Below are positions 17,769 to 25,895 of a stretch of 64,000 nucleotides of DNA, in pieces (position 1 is the first letter of the stretch; each line of letters opens with the position of its first letter). The stretch is from Candidatus Saccharibacteria bacterium oral taxon 488. GTDB taxonomy: Bacteria > Patescibacteriota > Saccharimonadia > Saccharimonadales > Saccharimonadaceae. The DNA is taken from contig CP047920.1 of NCBI GenBank assembly GCA_010202645.1, forward strand, positions 682,001-746,000. The letters run 5' to 3'. A model generated the notes under the pieces. That model saw only the letters and a program-made list of their open reading frames with translations. It did no database searches and was not told where the DNA came from. The position numbers and the translations under genes were made by a program.

Positions 17769-17793
17769 AAAAAGAGCACCGTCGGGGGCGCTC
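17769..17793 (-). terminator. Rho-independent terminator after yebC
   Basis: On the - strand GAGCGCC, a six-base loop, GGTGCTC, then TTTTT. Seven pairs with one G-T. It lies 33 bases past the yebC stop and separates yebC from the lamin-tail gene. Confidence 0.75.
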
Positions 17794-17825
17794 AATACAT
17801 AGTCAATACATGGCCTAAACGCAGG

Positions 17826-18542
17826 TCACTCCGCAGTGATATCAGCATTGGTATGCACATTCACCACGTCGTCCAAGTCGTCCAGCGCATCAACTACCTT
17901 CATCAATTTCTGTGCGGTTTCCATATCAGCAATCTCAACTGGCGTGTTAGCGATGTAGCGCAGCTCGGCGTCTTTCACCTTCAAACCCTGTTCAGCCAAC
18001 TGATTTCTAACACTCGCCAAATCCTTCAACTCCGTGTAAACAATGATCTCGCCGTCTTCCTCGACCGCATCTTCAGCACCAGCATCCAGCACTTGCAGTA
18101 GCAATTCTTCGCCCGTGCCCTCTACGGTGATCACACCCTTGCGAGTAAATTGAAACGCCACACTACCAGCGTCAGCGATGCGCCCGCCGTTCTTCACCAA
18201 CGCCGTTTTGACTTCTGGCAAGGTACGGTTACGGTTGTCGGTCGCCGTCTCAATGATGATGCCGACGCCGCCAGGACCATAGCCTTCATAGGCAATTTCC
18301 TCCAGTGCCGCCGCGCTTTTATCAGCCACGCGGTCAATCGCCCGCTGAATGTTAGCACTCGGCATGTTGGCTGCCTTGGCTTTTTCAATGGCCATTGCTA
18401 AACTTGCATTCAATGTCGGATCGGTACCGCCACGCGCCGCAATTGCAATTTGATTACCCAATTTCGTGAAAATCGCACCACGCTTTGCATCAACAATCGC
18501 TTTCTGCCGGTGTGTCGTCGCCCATTTACTGTGTCCTGCCAT
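17826..18542 (-). CDS. yebC: YebC/PmpR family protein (TACO1)
   Basis: 238 residues. The opening AGHSKWATTHRQKAIVDAKR is diagnostic; NMPSANIQRAIDRV and YEGYGPGGVGIIIET follow. The family is known as transcriptional regulators and, in newer work, as helpers of translation at proline stretches (TACO1). Extended TGCTATACT lies about 36 bases before ATG and TGGAGG 10 bases before it, so this gene has a normal leader. Terminator downstream. Confidence 0.93.
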   Translation of the reverse strand: MAGHSKWATTHRQKAIVDAKRGAIFTKLGNQIAIAARGGTDPTLNASLAMAIEKAKAANMPSANIQRAIDRVADKSAAALEEIAYEGYGPGGVGIIIETATDNRNRTLPEVKTALVKNGGRIADAGSVAFQFTRKGVITVEGTGEELLLQVLDAGAEDAVEEDGEIIVYTELKDLASVRNQLAEQGLKVKDAELRYIANTPVEIADMETAQKLMKVVDALDDLDDVVNVHTNADITAE

Positions 18543-18599
18543 GTGTCTATGCCTCCAGAAAATTCGTTTCTTTTAGTATAGCAGAAAATGGACGAGGGG

Positions 18600-19592
18600 T
18601 TAACTATCGACCTGGTTGGTGGTGTCTTCTGAGAGAACGAAGCCACCACAATTTGATTCTATGCGTACCTCCCAGATATGCACACCATCGTGATATTCTT
18701 CTTTGTTGATATATACACCATACTGACGAGAGATAATCCCCTTATCAACATATTTCTGTAGTATACCTCTGACATATCCCTCGATCATATTCCCACTCCT
18801 CCGCTCCAACACATCCAGCGGAGGTTGTAGAACAGGATACTGACGCTCCCCTGACAAAGCTTCACAATTATTTGTTAAATATACCCCAGGAGATGCCTCG
18901 CCTAACTCCGCATCCAGAGGAGTAACCTCCTCACATTCAAGGTCTGCGTTGGTCTGCAGGACATCTTTTCGATGTCGGGAGTTCCTTTTGGCAATAGCCA
19001 TCACAAAATACGATAACTCTACGTCATCAGGTGTCAGCTCGCCTCGCTCCCGCTGCTCATCAAAGTCATGAATAAATTGACGTAACGTCTCATCGCTAGC
19101 CTTATCGGCTGCAACGAGGGGTGCTATCGCCTCATTCATGCGTTTCGAACTTTCTTCTTTAATCACAGCCAAGGTCTGGGCGACCTTCGTTGACTCCTGA
19201 ATTTGCTGCATCTGCACAGACGCTGCTTCTCTAATTTCCCTACACCGCCTGTCGAACTCCTTCCGAGCTTCCTTAATTTGTCTTTCTTGGTTAGCTAAAA
19301 CTTCCGCGCGTTGCCGCTGATCGCCTCGCTTGGTCTCATGCGTTTTATCGCTGTATTCGTTATATACATTGTCGATTGTCGTATATATTCGACAAAACTC
19401 CTCAAGTGTCATCGGAGCGGCTACTCCTTGCTCCCCCTGCGTCTCGTCACCACCTTGCATATCCCCACGGACTTCAACCTCATCAGGCTGTTGCTCACCA
19501 TAATTATTCGATGCGGCTGCTAGCCTCTCCCATGAAGCTGCTAGATCCTGGCCTTGATTACTGCTATCTCCACCTATTCTTTCTTTGCCCAT
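18600..19592 (-). CDS. Hypothetical coiled-coil protein
   Basis: 330 residues, soluble. N-terminal 60 residues are polar, Gln/Gly-rich and probably disordered. Residues 80-200 form a strongly charged coiled coil (RAEVLANQERQIKEARKEFD). The C-terminal part (VDKGIISRQYGVYINKEEYH) looks like a small folded domain. TATAAC is about 24 bases upstream and TGGAGG 6 bases before the ATG. No family recognised. Confidence 0.55.
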   Translation of the reverse strand: MGKERIGGDSSNQGQDLAASWERLAAASNNYGEQQPDEVEVRGDMQGGDETQGEQGVAAPMTLEEFCRIYTTIDNVYNEYSDKTHETKRGDQRQRAEVLANQERQIKEARKEFDRRCREIREAASVQMQQIQESTKVAQTLAVIKEESSKRMNEAIAPLVAADKASDETLRQFIHDFDEQRERGELTPDDVELSYFVMAIAKRNSRHRKDVLQTNADLECEEVTPLDAELGEASPGVYLTNNCEALSGERQYPVLQPPLDVLERRSGNMIEGYVRGILQKYVDKGIISRQYGVYINKEEYHDGVHIWEVRIESNCGGFVLSEDTTNQVDS

Positions 19593-19683
19593 TTCATTCC
19601 TCCAGATTGAATAATGTTATACCTCTCTAGCCATCGCCCGAGGATTGAACCTGTACCCACCCGTCCCAAGTGATCAGCCGAAT

Positions 19684-19711
19684 AACCTGATAGTAGTACA
19701 CTTATCAGGTT
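19684..19711. terminator. Perfect 9-bp inverted repeat downstream of comEC
   Basis: AACCTGATA, a ten-base loop, TATCAGGTT. It lies 47 bases past the comEC stop. The run after the stem on the - strand is only TTATT, so it is a weak terminator candidate; it could also be an RNA processing or protein binding site. Confidence 0.45.
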
Positions 19712-19757
19712 TCCTCAAGCATGAGCGAGATCGGCAGCCTGCCACAATCGTCCACGG

Positions 19758-21212
19758 CTACTCAACCACATTACTCTCACGCAGCCGCAGCCCAGTCTGT
19801 CGCCGCATCCACCACATTGCCCCGATAATGACGAGGTAGGTAATGATTACCCATAGCCAGCTCAAGTTCACCTCCAGCTGCGCCCAGTCCAGCCCTGCCA
19901 GCCACGTGGCGACGCCGACCATATACTGGAGCAGCCACGTCGTCGGCGCGGCGACGAGTCCAGCCACCACCGACACATCCGCGCACACACCAACCACAAA
20001 GGTCAGCAGCATCGCCAGCGGCACCAATGGCAGAATGAGCACATTCGCGATCAGCGCCACGTTACTAATCACACCAAATGACGCCACCAGCAGCGGTAAC
20101 GTCATGATCTGGGCCGACACCGTCTCGCCGATAATCTGCCGGATCACCCCGGGCGGCTTCGTACCAAAAAAGTATCGCTGCAGCAGCGGCGCCAGGATAA
20201 TCACCCCGCTAAACGCCGCGAAACTCAATTGCCAACCGAGGTCATTCCAGCCAAACTGCGGATTGATAAGTAGCGTCATCGCCGCAGCGACTGGTAGCAG
20301 CACCAACGGATGAATCGTCCGGCCATAATACCACGCGGCTAGGCTGAGGCTCGCCACCAGCCCGGCCCGCGACATGCTCGGACTGAGGCCGGTCATCGCC
20401 ATAAAGCCAATGATCATCACACCGGCACTCAGTGCCGCCAGATATTTCGACACCCGAACGAACAGTCGCCGCGCCAGCCGCACTAAAATTGTTAAGTTAT
20501 AGCCGCTGGCCACGATAACGTGCGTCAAGCCTGCGACCTGCAGCGCCGTCATCAATTCCAGCGGCAATGCCCGCCGTAAACCCATCAAGAACCCGAGGCC
20601 CAGCGCCGCCTCCGACTCCGGCACGTACCGTCGCACCCGCTCCGCAAACCAATCACGCACGCCCACTGCCACGTCGCCCGGCTGCTCGCGCGTCACTCGT
20701 TCAACCGCTGCCCGCGACATCCGCGCCGCAAACGCCCCAAACCCATCGCTCAGCACACCCCGCACAGTGACCACGTCGCTGCGTTTAATCGCCTGGTTAT
20801 GTCTCGTCACCACCCAGACACTACCAGGTAGCCGCCGATCATTACTCATGATATCACCCAGGCGCAGCACTGTCTGCTCCTTTTTATCGACATCAGGATC
20901 TTCCAGTACCCGCCCGCTCAGCCGCACCGTTTGACCGATTAGCGTTTGATAGTGCTCTAGGCCGACCTGCCCCAGACTGCCTCGCCACAGTCCAATGAGC
21001 GCTCCGCCGATCAAGGCTACTACGACCAGCCAGCGCCGCGCCCCAACGAGCGCCGCTAGGGCCAATACCATTCCCGCCACCAACCATATCCAGCCAGCAA
21101 ACAACCCGTACGGCGCTCGCATCACGCTGATAACGCCGATGACGATGCCGACACCAGCCGCCGCCAACAGCCACGACACATGCAAACGCTGAGTGAGGCC
21201 GAGAGACTTCAT
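19758..21212 (-). CDS. comEC: ComEC/Rec2 DNA uptake channel without nuclease domain
   Basis: 484 residues. Inner-membrane channel that takes up single-stranded DNA. N-terminal membrane helices, a DUF4131-like soluble domain (VRLSGRVLEDPDVDKKEQTV), then the competence core with ALQVAGLTHVIVASGYNLTI and GLSPSMSRAGLVASLSLAAW. The C-terminal metallo-beta-lactamase-like domain found in Bacillus ComEC (about 770 residues) is absent. TATACT is 6 bases before ATG. Possible nucleotide salvage route for a small parasitic cell. Confidence 0.88.
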   Translation of the reverse strand: MKSLGLTQRLHVSWLLAAAGVGIVIGVISVMRAPYGLFAGWIWLVAGMVLALAALVGARRWLVVVALIGGALIGLWRGSLGQVGLEHYQTLIGQTVRLSGRVLEDPDVDKKEQTVLRLGDIMSNDRRLPGSVWVVTRHNQAIKRSDVVTVRGVLSDGFGAFAARMSRAAVERVTREQPGDVAVGVRDWFAERVRRYVPESEAALGLGFLMGLRRALPLELMTALQVAGLTHVIVASGYNLTILVRLARRLFVRVSKYLAALSAGVMIIGFMAMTGLSPSMSRAGLVASLSLAAWYYGRTIHPLVLLPVAAAMTLLINPQFGWNDLGWQLSFAAFSGVIILAPLLQRYFFGTKPPGVIRQIIGETVSAQIMTLPLLVASFGVISNVALIANVLILPLVPLAMLLTFVVGVCADVSVVAGLVAAPTTWLLQYMVGVATWLAGLDWAQLEVNLSWLWVIITYLVIIGAMWWMRRQTGLRLRESNVVE

Positions 21213-21270
21213 ATTGTTAGTATACGCGAAGTGCGGCCAGACTTACATCAAATCACCTGAAATGGATACA

Positions 21271-21299
21271 ATAAAAATCCTAGTTCATGAACTAGGATT
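21271..21299 (-). terminator. Terminator after tRNA-Lys
   Basis: AATCCTAGTT, CATG loop, AACTAGGATT, followed on the - strand by TTTTAT. Ten-pair perfect stem 11 bases after the tRNA CCA end. Confidence 0.8.
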
Positions 21300-21309
21300 G
21301 TACTCCACG

Positions 21310-21386
21310 TGGAGGGCCCACCGGGGCTTGAACCCGGGACACCCTGCTTAAAAGGCAGGTGCTCTAACCAACTGAGCTATGGGCCC
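21310..21386 (-). tRNA. tRNA-Lys (anticodon TTT)
   Basis: Full cloverleaf on the - strand: acceptor GGGCCCA with TGGGCCC, D arm GCTC/GAGC, anticodon stem CCTGC/GCAGG around loop CTTTTAA, T arm CCGGG/CCCGG. CCA is encoded. The discriminator base (73) reads T, unusual for tRNA-Lys, where A is typical. Terminator directly downstream. Confidence 0.95.
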
Positions 21387-21455
21387 GCACATGACGCGCA
21401 GCGCAACGAAGCGAGAACGCGACTTTTCACATTTTATCACAGAGAAGCGGCATTT

Positions 21456-21947
21456 TCAACGCTTTGTTTTCTTGGAGGCGGGCGCCTTGGCCTTGAGTGG
21501 CACACTCATATCAAGCAGCCCCGCTACCAGCCCAACGGTCGCCGCATAGCGCCACCAGTCGCTCAGCAATTTGTATGTCTTCATCGCCTCCGCATCCAAG
21601 CTCATAAACTTGCCCAGTGGCCGCACCAGCATCGCCGCTGCTAGCACGCCGACTAGCACTGCCGAGATTAGCCGCAGTAACTTGCCAGGCCCCTTTGGCC
21701 CAGTAACTAATAATAGCACCAGCGGCCCCACCGTCAGGATAATCGTCGCGATAACACCGTTCGGCAATCCCACTACGCTACTAACACCTAGCCCGCCGAT
21801 CACCCCGGCCAGCCACTCCGCCCATAATTCTGCCAACAGTGCACCAGCCGCTAGTGCCAGCGCCAACACGCCAAATCGCCGGTTTAACACGAAAGCTAGC
21901 GCCGCTACCACCACGGCTACACCACCAAATAACAACACTACACTCAT
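21456..21947 (-). CDS. Hypothetical multi-pass membrane protein
   Basis: 163 residues with about four helices (VLLFGGVAVVVAALAFVL, LALALAAGALLAELWAEWL, ATIILTVGPLVLLLVTG, RLISAVLVGVLAAAMLV), a short loop and a basic tail (KAPASKKTKR). The helix pattern is reminiscent of CvpA-like proteins, but I cannot assign it firmly. The start overlaps the stop of the DUF192 gene by four bases (ATGA), so both are made together. Confidence 0.65.
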   Translation of the reverse strand: MSVVLLFGGVAVVVAALAFVLNRRFGVLALALAAGALLAELWAEWLAGVIGGLGVSSVVGLPNGVIATIILTVGPLVLLLVTGPKGPGKLLRLISAVLVGVLAAAMLVRPLGKFMSLDAEAMKTYKLLSDWWRYAATVGLVAGLLDMSVPLKAKAPASKKTKR

Positions 21948-22432
21948 CGCTTCCCCTCCGTCGTAAACCGCGCAGTGACGCCCGGCTTGATACCATGCTC
22001 CTTGGCACTACCCGCCGGCAGCTCTAACACGTACCGCGCCGGAACTGGCGTGTGATATACCTCATGCGGCTCATTGTCAGGCCAGACATCACGCTTGACG
22101 TGCACGACCTTTTTCTTGGCATCTAGCCAGATAATATCAATCGGGACGCGCATATCCTTCATCCAAATTGGTATATCACCGTCTTTCTCGGCCACGAACA
22201 ACATCCCCTCGCTCTTACCCAGCTCCTGCCGACCGCCCAAGCCCCGCGCCCGCGTCTCGTCCGTATCAGCGACCTCTACTCGAAATGTACCCTTACCAAT
22301 ATCAACAGTCGTGTACGTCTTATTCATCTGGCGCGACACCGCCCATACGCCGTAGCCGACCCCGGCCAGCACACCGAGTACGATCACCCAAACGATGATC
22401 CGCTGCACTATCGACGCCGACTTTGCACTCAT
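21944..22432 (-). CDS. DUF192 family membrane-anchored protein
   Basis: 162 residues. N-terminal membrane helix (IIVWVIVLGVLAGVGYGVWA) and an extracytoplasmic DUF192 domain: ETRARGLGGRQEL, then GMLFV, IPIWMKDMRVPIDIIWLD and a YVLELPAGSAKEHGIKPG segment, all in family order. The biochemical role of DUF192 is not established. TGCTATAAT ends 6 bases before ATG. Coupled to a membrane protein gene. Confidence 0.88.
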   Translation of the reverse strand: MSAKSASIVQRIIVWVIVLGVLAGVGYGVWAVSRQMNKTYTTVDIGKGTFRVEVADTDETRARGLGGRQELGKSEGMLFVAEKDGDIPIWMKDMRVPIDIIWLDAKKKVVHVKRDVWPDNEPHEVYHTPVPARYVLELPAGSAKEHGIKPGVTARFTTEGKR

Positions 22433-22456
22433 ACCCTCATTATAGCAAGTTTATCG

Positions 22457-23374
22457 TCAGGCGCCGACTTTATCTTTTTTGTTACCGCGCTTGGCGTTGC
22501 GATCAATATAATCAATAATCCGACCAGCCACATTGCGGCCCGTCACCTTTTCGATGCCAAATCCTGGACTAGCATTCACCTCCAGCACCAATGCACCACG
22601 ACTTGAGCGCATAAAATCAACGCCGGCCACTACCAGGCCCATTGCCTTGGCGGCCTTAACGCACATCTTTTGTTCATCAGGCGTCAACTTGACGACCGTT
22701 CCCTCACCGCCTTTGTGTAAATTACTGCGAAAATCATCGTCCAAACTCTGCCGTTTCATGCTAGCCACCACTTGACTACCGACCACAAACGCCCGAATAT
22801 CGGTGCCGGCCGACTCTTTGATAAATTCCTGCAACAGCACGTTTGTGCCGTCAGAATTGCTGAGATAAAACGCCTGCATGACCGACTTGGCGGCCTTGAT
22901 CGTCTCGGCTAACACCACGCCATTGCCATGTGTCCCGCGCGCCAGCTTGATAATCGCCGGCGTACCGCCAATCTCATCCAGTAGCACATCGATGTCCGTT
23001 TCATTACGCGAGAACACCGTCTTTGGAATTGCCACGCCAGCCCGCGCTAGTAACTGCGTCGAGCGCAGTTTATCCCGCGCCCGCATAATAGCAATTGACC
23101 GATTCATAAAAAACGCCTGCGGATTCGCCATCTCCAGCTGACGCACTACCGCTGTCCCGTAGCGCGTCATATAGCTGGCAATTCGCGGGATAAACACGTC
23201 AAAATTACCGATCTCCTTACCACGATAAATAACCTTTGGATGTCGCTCATCAATTGATACATAGCAGTTTTTATACTTGATAACCTTAATTTGATGGCCA
23301 CGTTTTTCGGCCTCTTCTCTGAGGCGGAGGGTGGAGTAGTTGATATTACCGTTACTGAGGATTGCAATTTTCAT
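22457..23374 (-). CDS. rimK: RimK-type ATP-grasp amino acid ligase
   Basis: 305 residues. RimK adds glutamates to the C-terminus of ribosomal protein S6 in E. coli. Conserved RARDKLRSTQLLARAGVAIP, ATP-binding IIKLARGTHGNGVVL, TDIRAFVVGSQVVASMKRQS and the metal-binding end LEVNASPGFGIEKVTG. The gene starts 2 bases after the stop of the RimB-like protease, with AAGGATAAG upstream, so they form an operon. Target protein here is not proven. Confidence 0.9.
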   Translation of the reverse strand: MKIAILSNGNINYSTLRLREEAEKRGHQIKVIKYKNCYVSIDERHPKVIYRGKEIGNFDVFIPRIASYMTRYGTAVVRQLEMANPQAFFMNRSIAIMRARDKLRSTQLLARAGVAIPKTVFSRNETDIDVLLDEIGGTPAIIKLARGTHGNGVVLAETIKAAKSVMQAFYLSNSDGTNVLLQEFIKESAGTDIRAFVVGSQVVASMKRQSLDDDFRSNLHKGGEGTVVKLTPDEQKMCVKAAKAMGLVVAGVDFMRSSRGALVLEVNASPGFGIEKVTGRNVAGRIIDYIDRNAKRGNKKDKVGA

Positions 23375-23376
23375 GA

Positions 23377-23892
23377 CTACTTATCCTTTGGCTTATGGTA
23401 TTTTTTATAAAATTTGTGGGGATTCTTTACCAGCTCCTTATTCAGTACTTTGTTATCGGCAGCATATTTGTATCGATGTGCCGTATCACCCTCGCGCACA
23501 TCAACCAAGAACTTGCCCGCAACAGTACGACGGCCTATCAGGACTGGGTATAGATTACCAGAACGATCCGAGAGGTTAAATAGCGCTTTGATTTTACGCC
23601 CCTTGATAGTCACGGTAAAATGTGTTCTATAGCGAATCTGCTCATGTCCAGATGAACTGCGTACCATTGCTACAGTGAAATCCGTTCGCTTGAAAATCTT
23701 CCCGCTATAGTAAGGCGAGCCTTTGCCGAATAGGGCAAACTTTAACACACCATCTTTATCAACACGAATATTGCTCGCCCATACCGATGAGCTGTCTGCA
23801 CCTGTGTCAACTTTGGCCGGTACGCCAATAGCCCGCTTTCCAAAATCAACACGAACGTTTCGGCCAATAATAACGTTGCTCTTCTTGTGCAT
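23377..23892 (-). CDS. rimB: RimB-like retropepsin-type protease (DUF785)
   Basis: 171 residues. Has the aspartic-protease-like core KVDTGADSSSVWA and a second strand YPVLIGRRTVAGKFLVDV, as in the family once called ATP-dependent zinc proteases. In the Pseudomonas rimABK locus RimB acts with RimK and removes glutamate tails. Here it directly precedes rimK, so writer and eraser are made together. TATAAT is 8 bases before ATG. Basic tail (KFYKKYHKPKDK). Confidence 0.82.
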   Translation of the reverse strand: MHKKSNVIIGRNVRVDFGKRAIGVPAKVDTGADSSSVWASNIRVDKDGVLKFALFGKGSPYYSGKIFKRTDFTVAMVRSSSGHEQIRYRTHFTVTIKGRKIKALFNLSDRSGNLYPVLIGRRTVAGKFLVDVREGDTAHRYKYAADNKVLNKELVKNPHKFYKKYHKPKDK

Positions 23893-23948
23893 ACTAGCTT
23901 ATTATAACATAATTATCAAATAAAACGAACCTCCTCCCTTTAAAAGAT

Positions 23949-24914
23949 CTATCGGAGAAGCTCTGCTGTCCTTGCGACAATACGCTCAATAATTGATGAG
24001 TTATCGTGGTTACGTACAGCAGCATAAAGTTTAAGTGCAGGTGAGGTGTTGCATTCATTAAACCAATAATTACCCTCGCCCCTGTGATCAACAATAAACA
24101 TATCAACCGCCAGAAGACCAGCGCCAAGCTCCCGAGCAAACTGTTTGGCAATATTTATATAGTACGGACTAGTCTCACACATTACCTCATAGACTGATGC
24201 ACCGTCTCTGACCATAGTCGCCTGTGACAAAATGTACCGATACCCCGCAGGCAAGACTCGCTGGCTAACCTCTTGGCTATTCATGATGCTTTTAGTCCAG
24301 AGTGGATAGAATATCTCCGGCCGAAGCAGTAACCGGGCTTTGTTTTCCTCCTCGACCAGCTGAGCAATGGTCTTCACCCCATCACCAACTACCTGTGGCC
24401 GTTCTCGTCTTAATACAGAGATGACCTCACCATCAAGCACTGTAAAACGATATTCCTCTGCCATAATCTGGCGCTGGACGATTGCAATATGATGCTCACA
24501 CCACGCCTTCTTTAACGCTGCCGTAAGTTGTTTTGTATTAATCACATCAAGGGTTAATCCTATTGACTGATAGCCATCAAGAGGCTTCACGACTACCGGC
24601 TTTCTATCTGCCATAAAACTCTCAATCTTAGGCAAACTATCGTGATCAGTGCAATATATACTTTCGGGAACCATAATACCTAGTTGCTCGGCCAACCGAT
24701 ATGATGATTGCTTATTACCAGCTAGACAGTGCACCTCGTGACTATTCATGGGATACGACATCTTTTTTCCTGCCAACCATAGTCTGCCACTAGGTGCGGT
24801 GACTCGTATACACAATTCACCATTAATGTACGCGTCCTCGATAAGAAAACCACAATTGCGTAGACCATTCCAGAGTGCGCTTTTCCGATCAGAGGTAGAG
24901 AAAAGACTACTCAT
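23949..24914 (-). CDS. ATP-grasp peptide ligase, cyanophycin-synthetase-like core
   Basis: 321 residues. After an atypical first 60 residues comes a full ATP-grasp fold: RKPVVVKPLDGYQSIGLTL (lysine-bearing nucleotide strand), EEYRFTVLDGEVISVLRRE, VVGDGVKTIAQLVEEEN, and the metal-binding end WFNECNTSPAL. The VVGDG..TI..LV segment matches the ligases of cyanophycin synthetase and GshAB. It has its own box, TACAAT, 6 bases before ATG. Amino acid substrate unknown; context suggests modification of peptide or protein ends. Confidence 0.78.
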   Translation of the reverse strand: MSSLFSTSDRKSALWNGLRNCGFLIEDAYINGELCIRVTAPSGRLWLAGKKMSYPMNSHEVHCLAGNKQSSYRLAEQLGIMVPESIYCTDHDSLPKIESFMADRKPVVVKPLDGYQSIGLTLDVINTKQLTAALKKAWCEHHIAIVQRQIMAEEYRFTVLDGEVISVLRRERPQVVGDGVKTIAQLVEEENKARLLLRPEIFYPLWTKSIMNSQEVSQRVLPAGYRYILSQATMVRDGASVYEVMCETSPYYINIAKQFARELGAGLLAVDMFIVDHRGEGNYWFNECNTSPALKLYAAVRNHDNSSIIERIVARTAELLR

Positions 24915-24941
24915 GTCTTTATTGTATCACACTCTGACACA

Positions 24942-25886
24942 CTATAGGCAGCGCGAAAGACACGCACCATCAGCGGCCTCCATCAGCCCTTCTGCTAGTG
25001 CTGTCAATTTTTGATCAACATTACTACCGGTAGCTATCTGTGGAATAGGGTTGGCTTCAAGAAAGTATGGGGTACCAGTCTTTGCCTCACATATAATATC
25101 AAGGCCAGTCATTTCCCGATATAGAGTTCGCGACATAGTCTTTGCTGTACGTACCGCTCCAGAAGAAACTTTTTCAATAGGGATAATCCTGGCTAATGCA
25201 CCAGCTGATATATTATTAAGATGACTATCCCCCTTGCCTATGCGCTGAATAATTAGCCTAATCTTACCACCAACCATAAAAAAGCGATAGTCTGAATTAT
25301 TAGAAGCTATGAATTGCTGTACTAAGAAGGGGTTATCCTGGGTATGTTTCTCCCTATAATCCGTAATTTCTGAGACTGAAGATAGAAGATGGTTATCCTG
25401 ACCACGACTTGCGCTAGCTTTCTTAAGTATAAAAGGCTCATCAAAGTCCTCCCTTCTCATATATTGTTGTAGTGCAGTAATATTTGCACAGAATAAAGTA
25501 CGCGGGATCAAGATATCGTTTAGGGCAGCTCCCATCATTTGCGATAACTTAGAGGTAGATCGATTATGGAGCGCCTCACTATTCATTATAGTAATTTTAT
25601 GGTGATTCAGATATAGCGCTAAGGCATAAACAATATCACCATACATCATACAGCTAAACCAATTAACCAGCATGACTGCTGCGCATTCTCTTAGGGCGAT
25701 ATTCGTCCTAGTATCAATCACCTCGATTTCCCAAGTTGATATATCAAACAGGATATCGTCAAAACTAATATACCGAACCTCATATTGATTTCCATCAACA
25801 TACGGTCGAAGCGAATTGGCAATTTGCCAAGCTGTCTCCTTACCATTTGGATGGGTGCTGAGGCCAATAATTGCAATAACCTTCAT
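24942..25886 (-). CDS. RimK-like ATP-grasp ligase
   Basis: 314 residues. N-terminal pre-ATP-grasp domain (VIAIIGLSTHPNGKETAWQI), then NRSTSKLSQMMGAALNDILI, the nucleotide strand EPFILKKASASRGQDNHLL, SDYRFFMVGGKIRLIIQRIG and FLEANPIPQIATGS, which supplies the acidic and Asn metal ligands. Starts 9 bases after the DUF1704 gene and has no clear ribosome site, so it is probably read through from that gene. Distinct from the other two ligases in the cluster. Confidence 0.75.
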   Translation of the reverse strand: MKVIAIIGLSTHPNGKETAWQIANSLRPYVDGNQYEVRYISFDDILFDISTWEIEVIDTRTNIALRECAAVMLVNWFSCMMYGDIVYALALYLNHHKITIMNSEALHNRSTSKLSQMMGAALNDILIPRTLFCANITALQQYMRREDFDEPFILKKASASRGQDNHLLSSVSEITDYREKHTQDNPFLVQQFIASNNSDYRFFMVGGKIRLIIQRIGKGDSHLNNISAGALARIIPIEKVSSGAVRTAKTMSRTLYREMTGLDIICEAKTGTPYFLEANPIPQIATGSNVDQKLTALAEGLMEAADGACLSRCL

Positions 25887-25895
25887 ATCAACACT

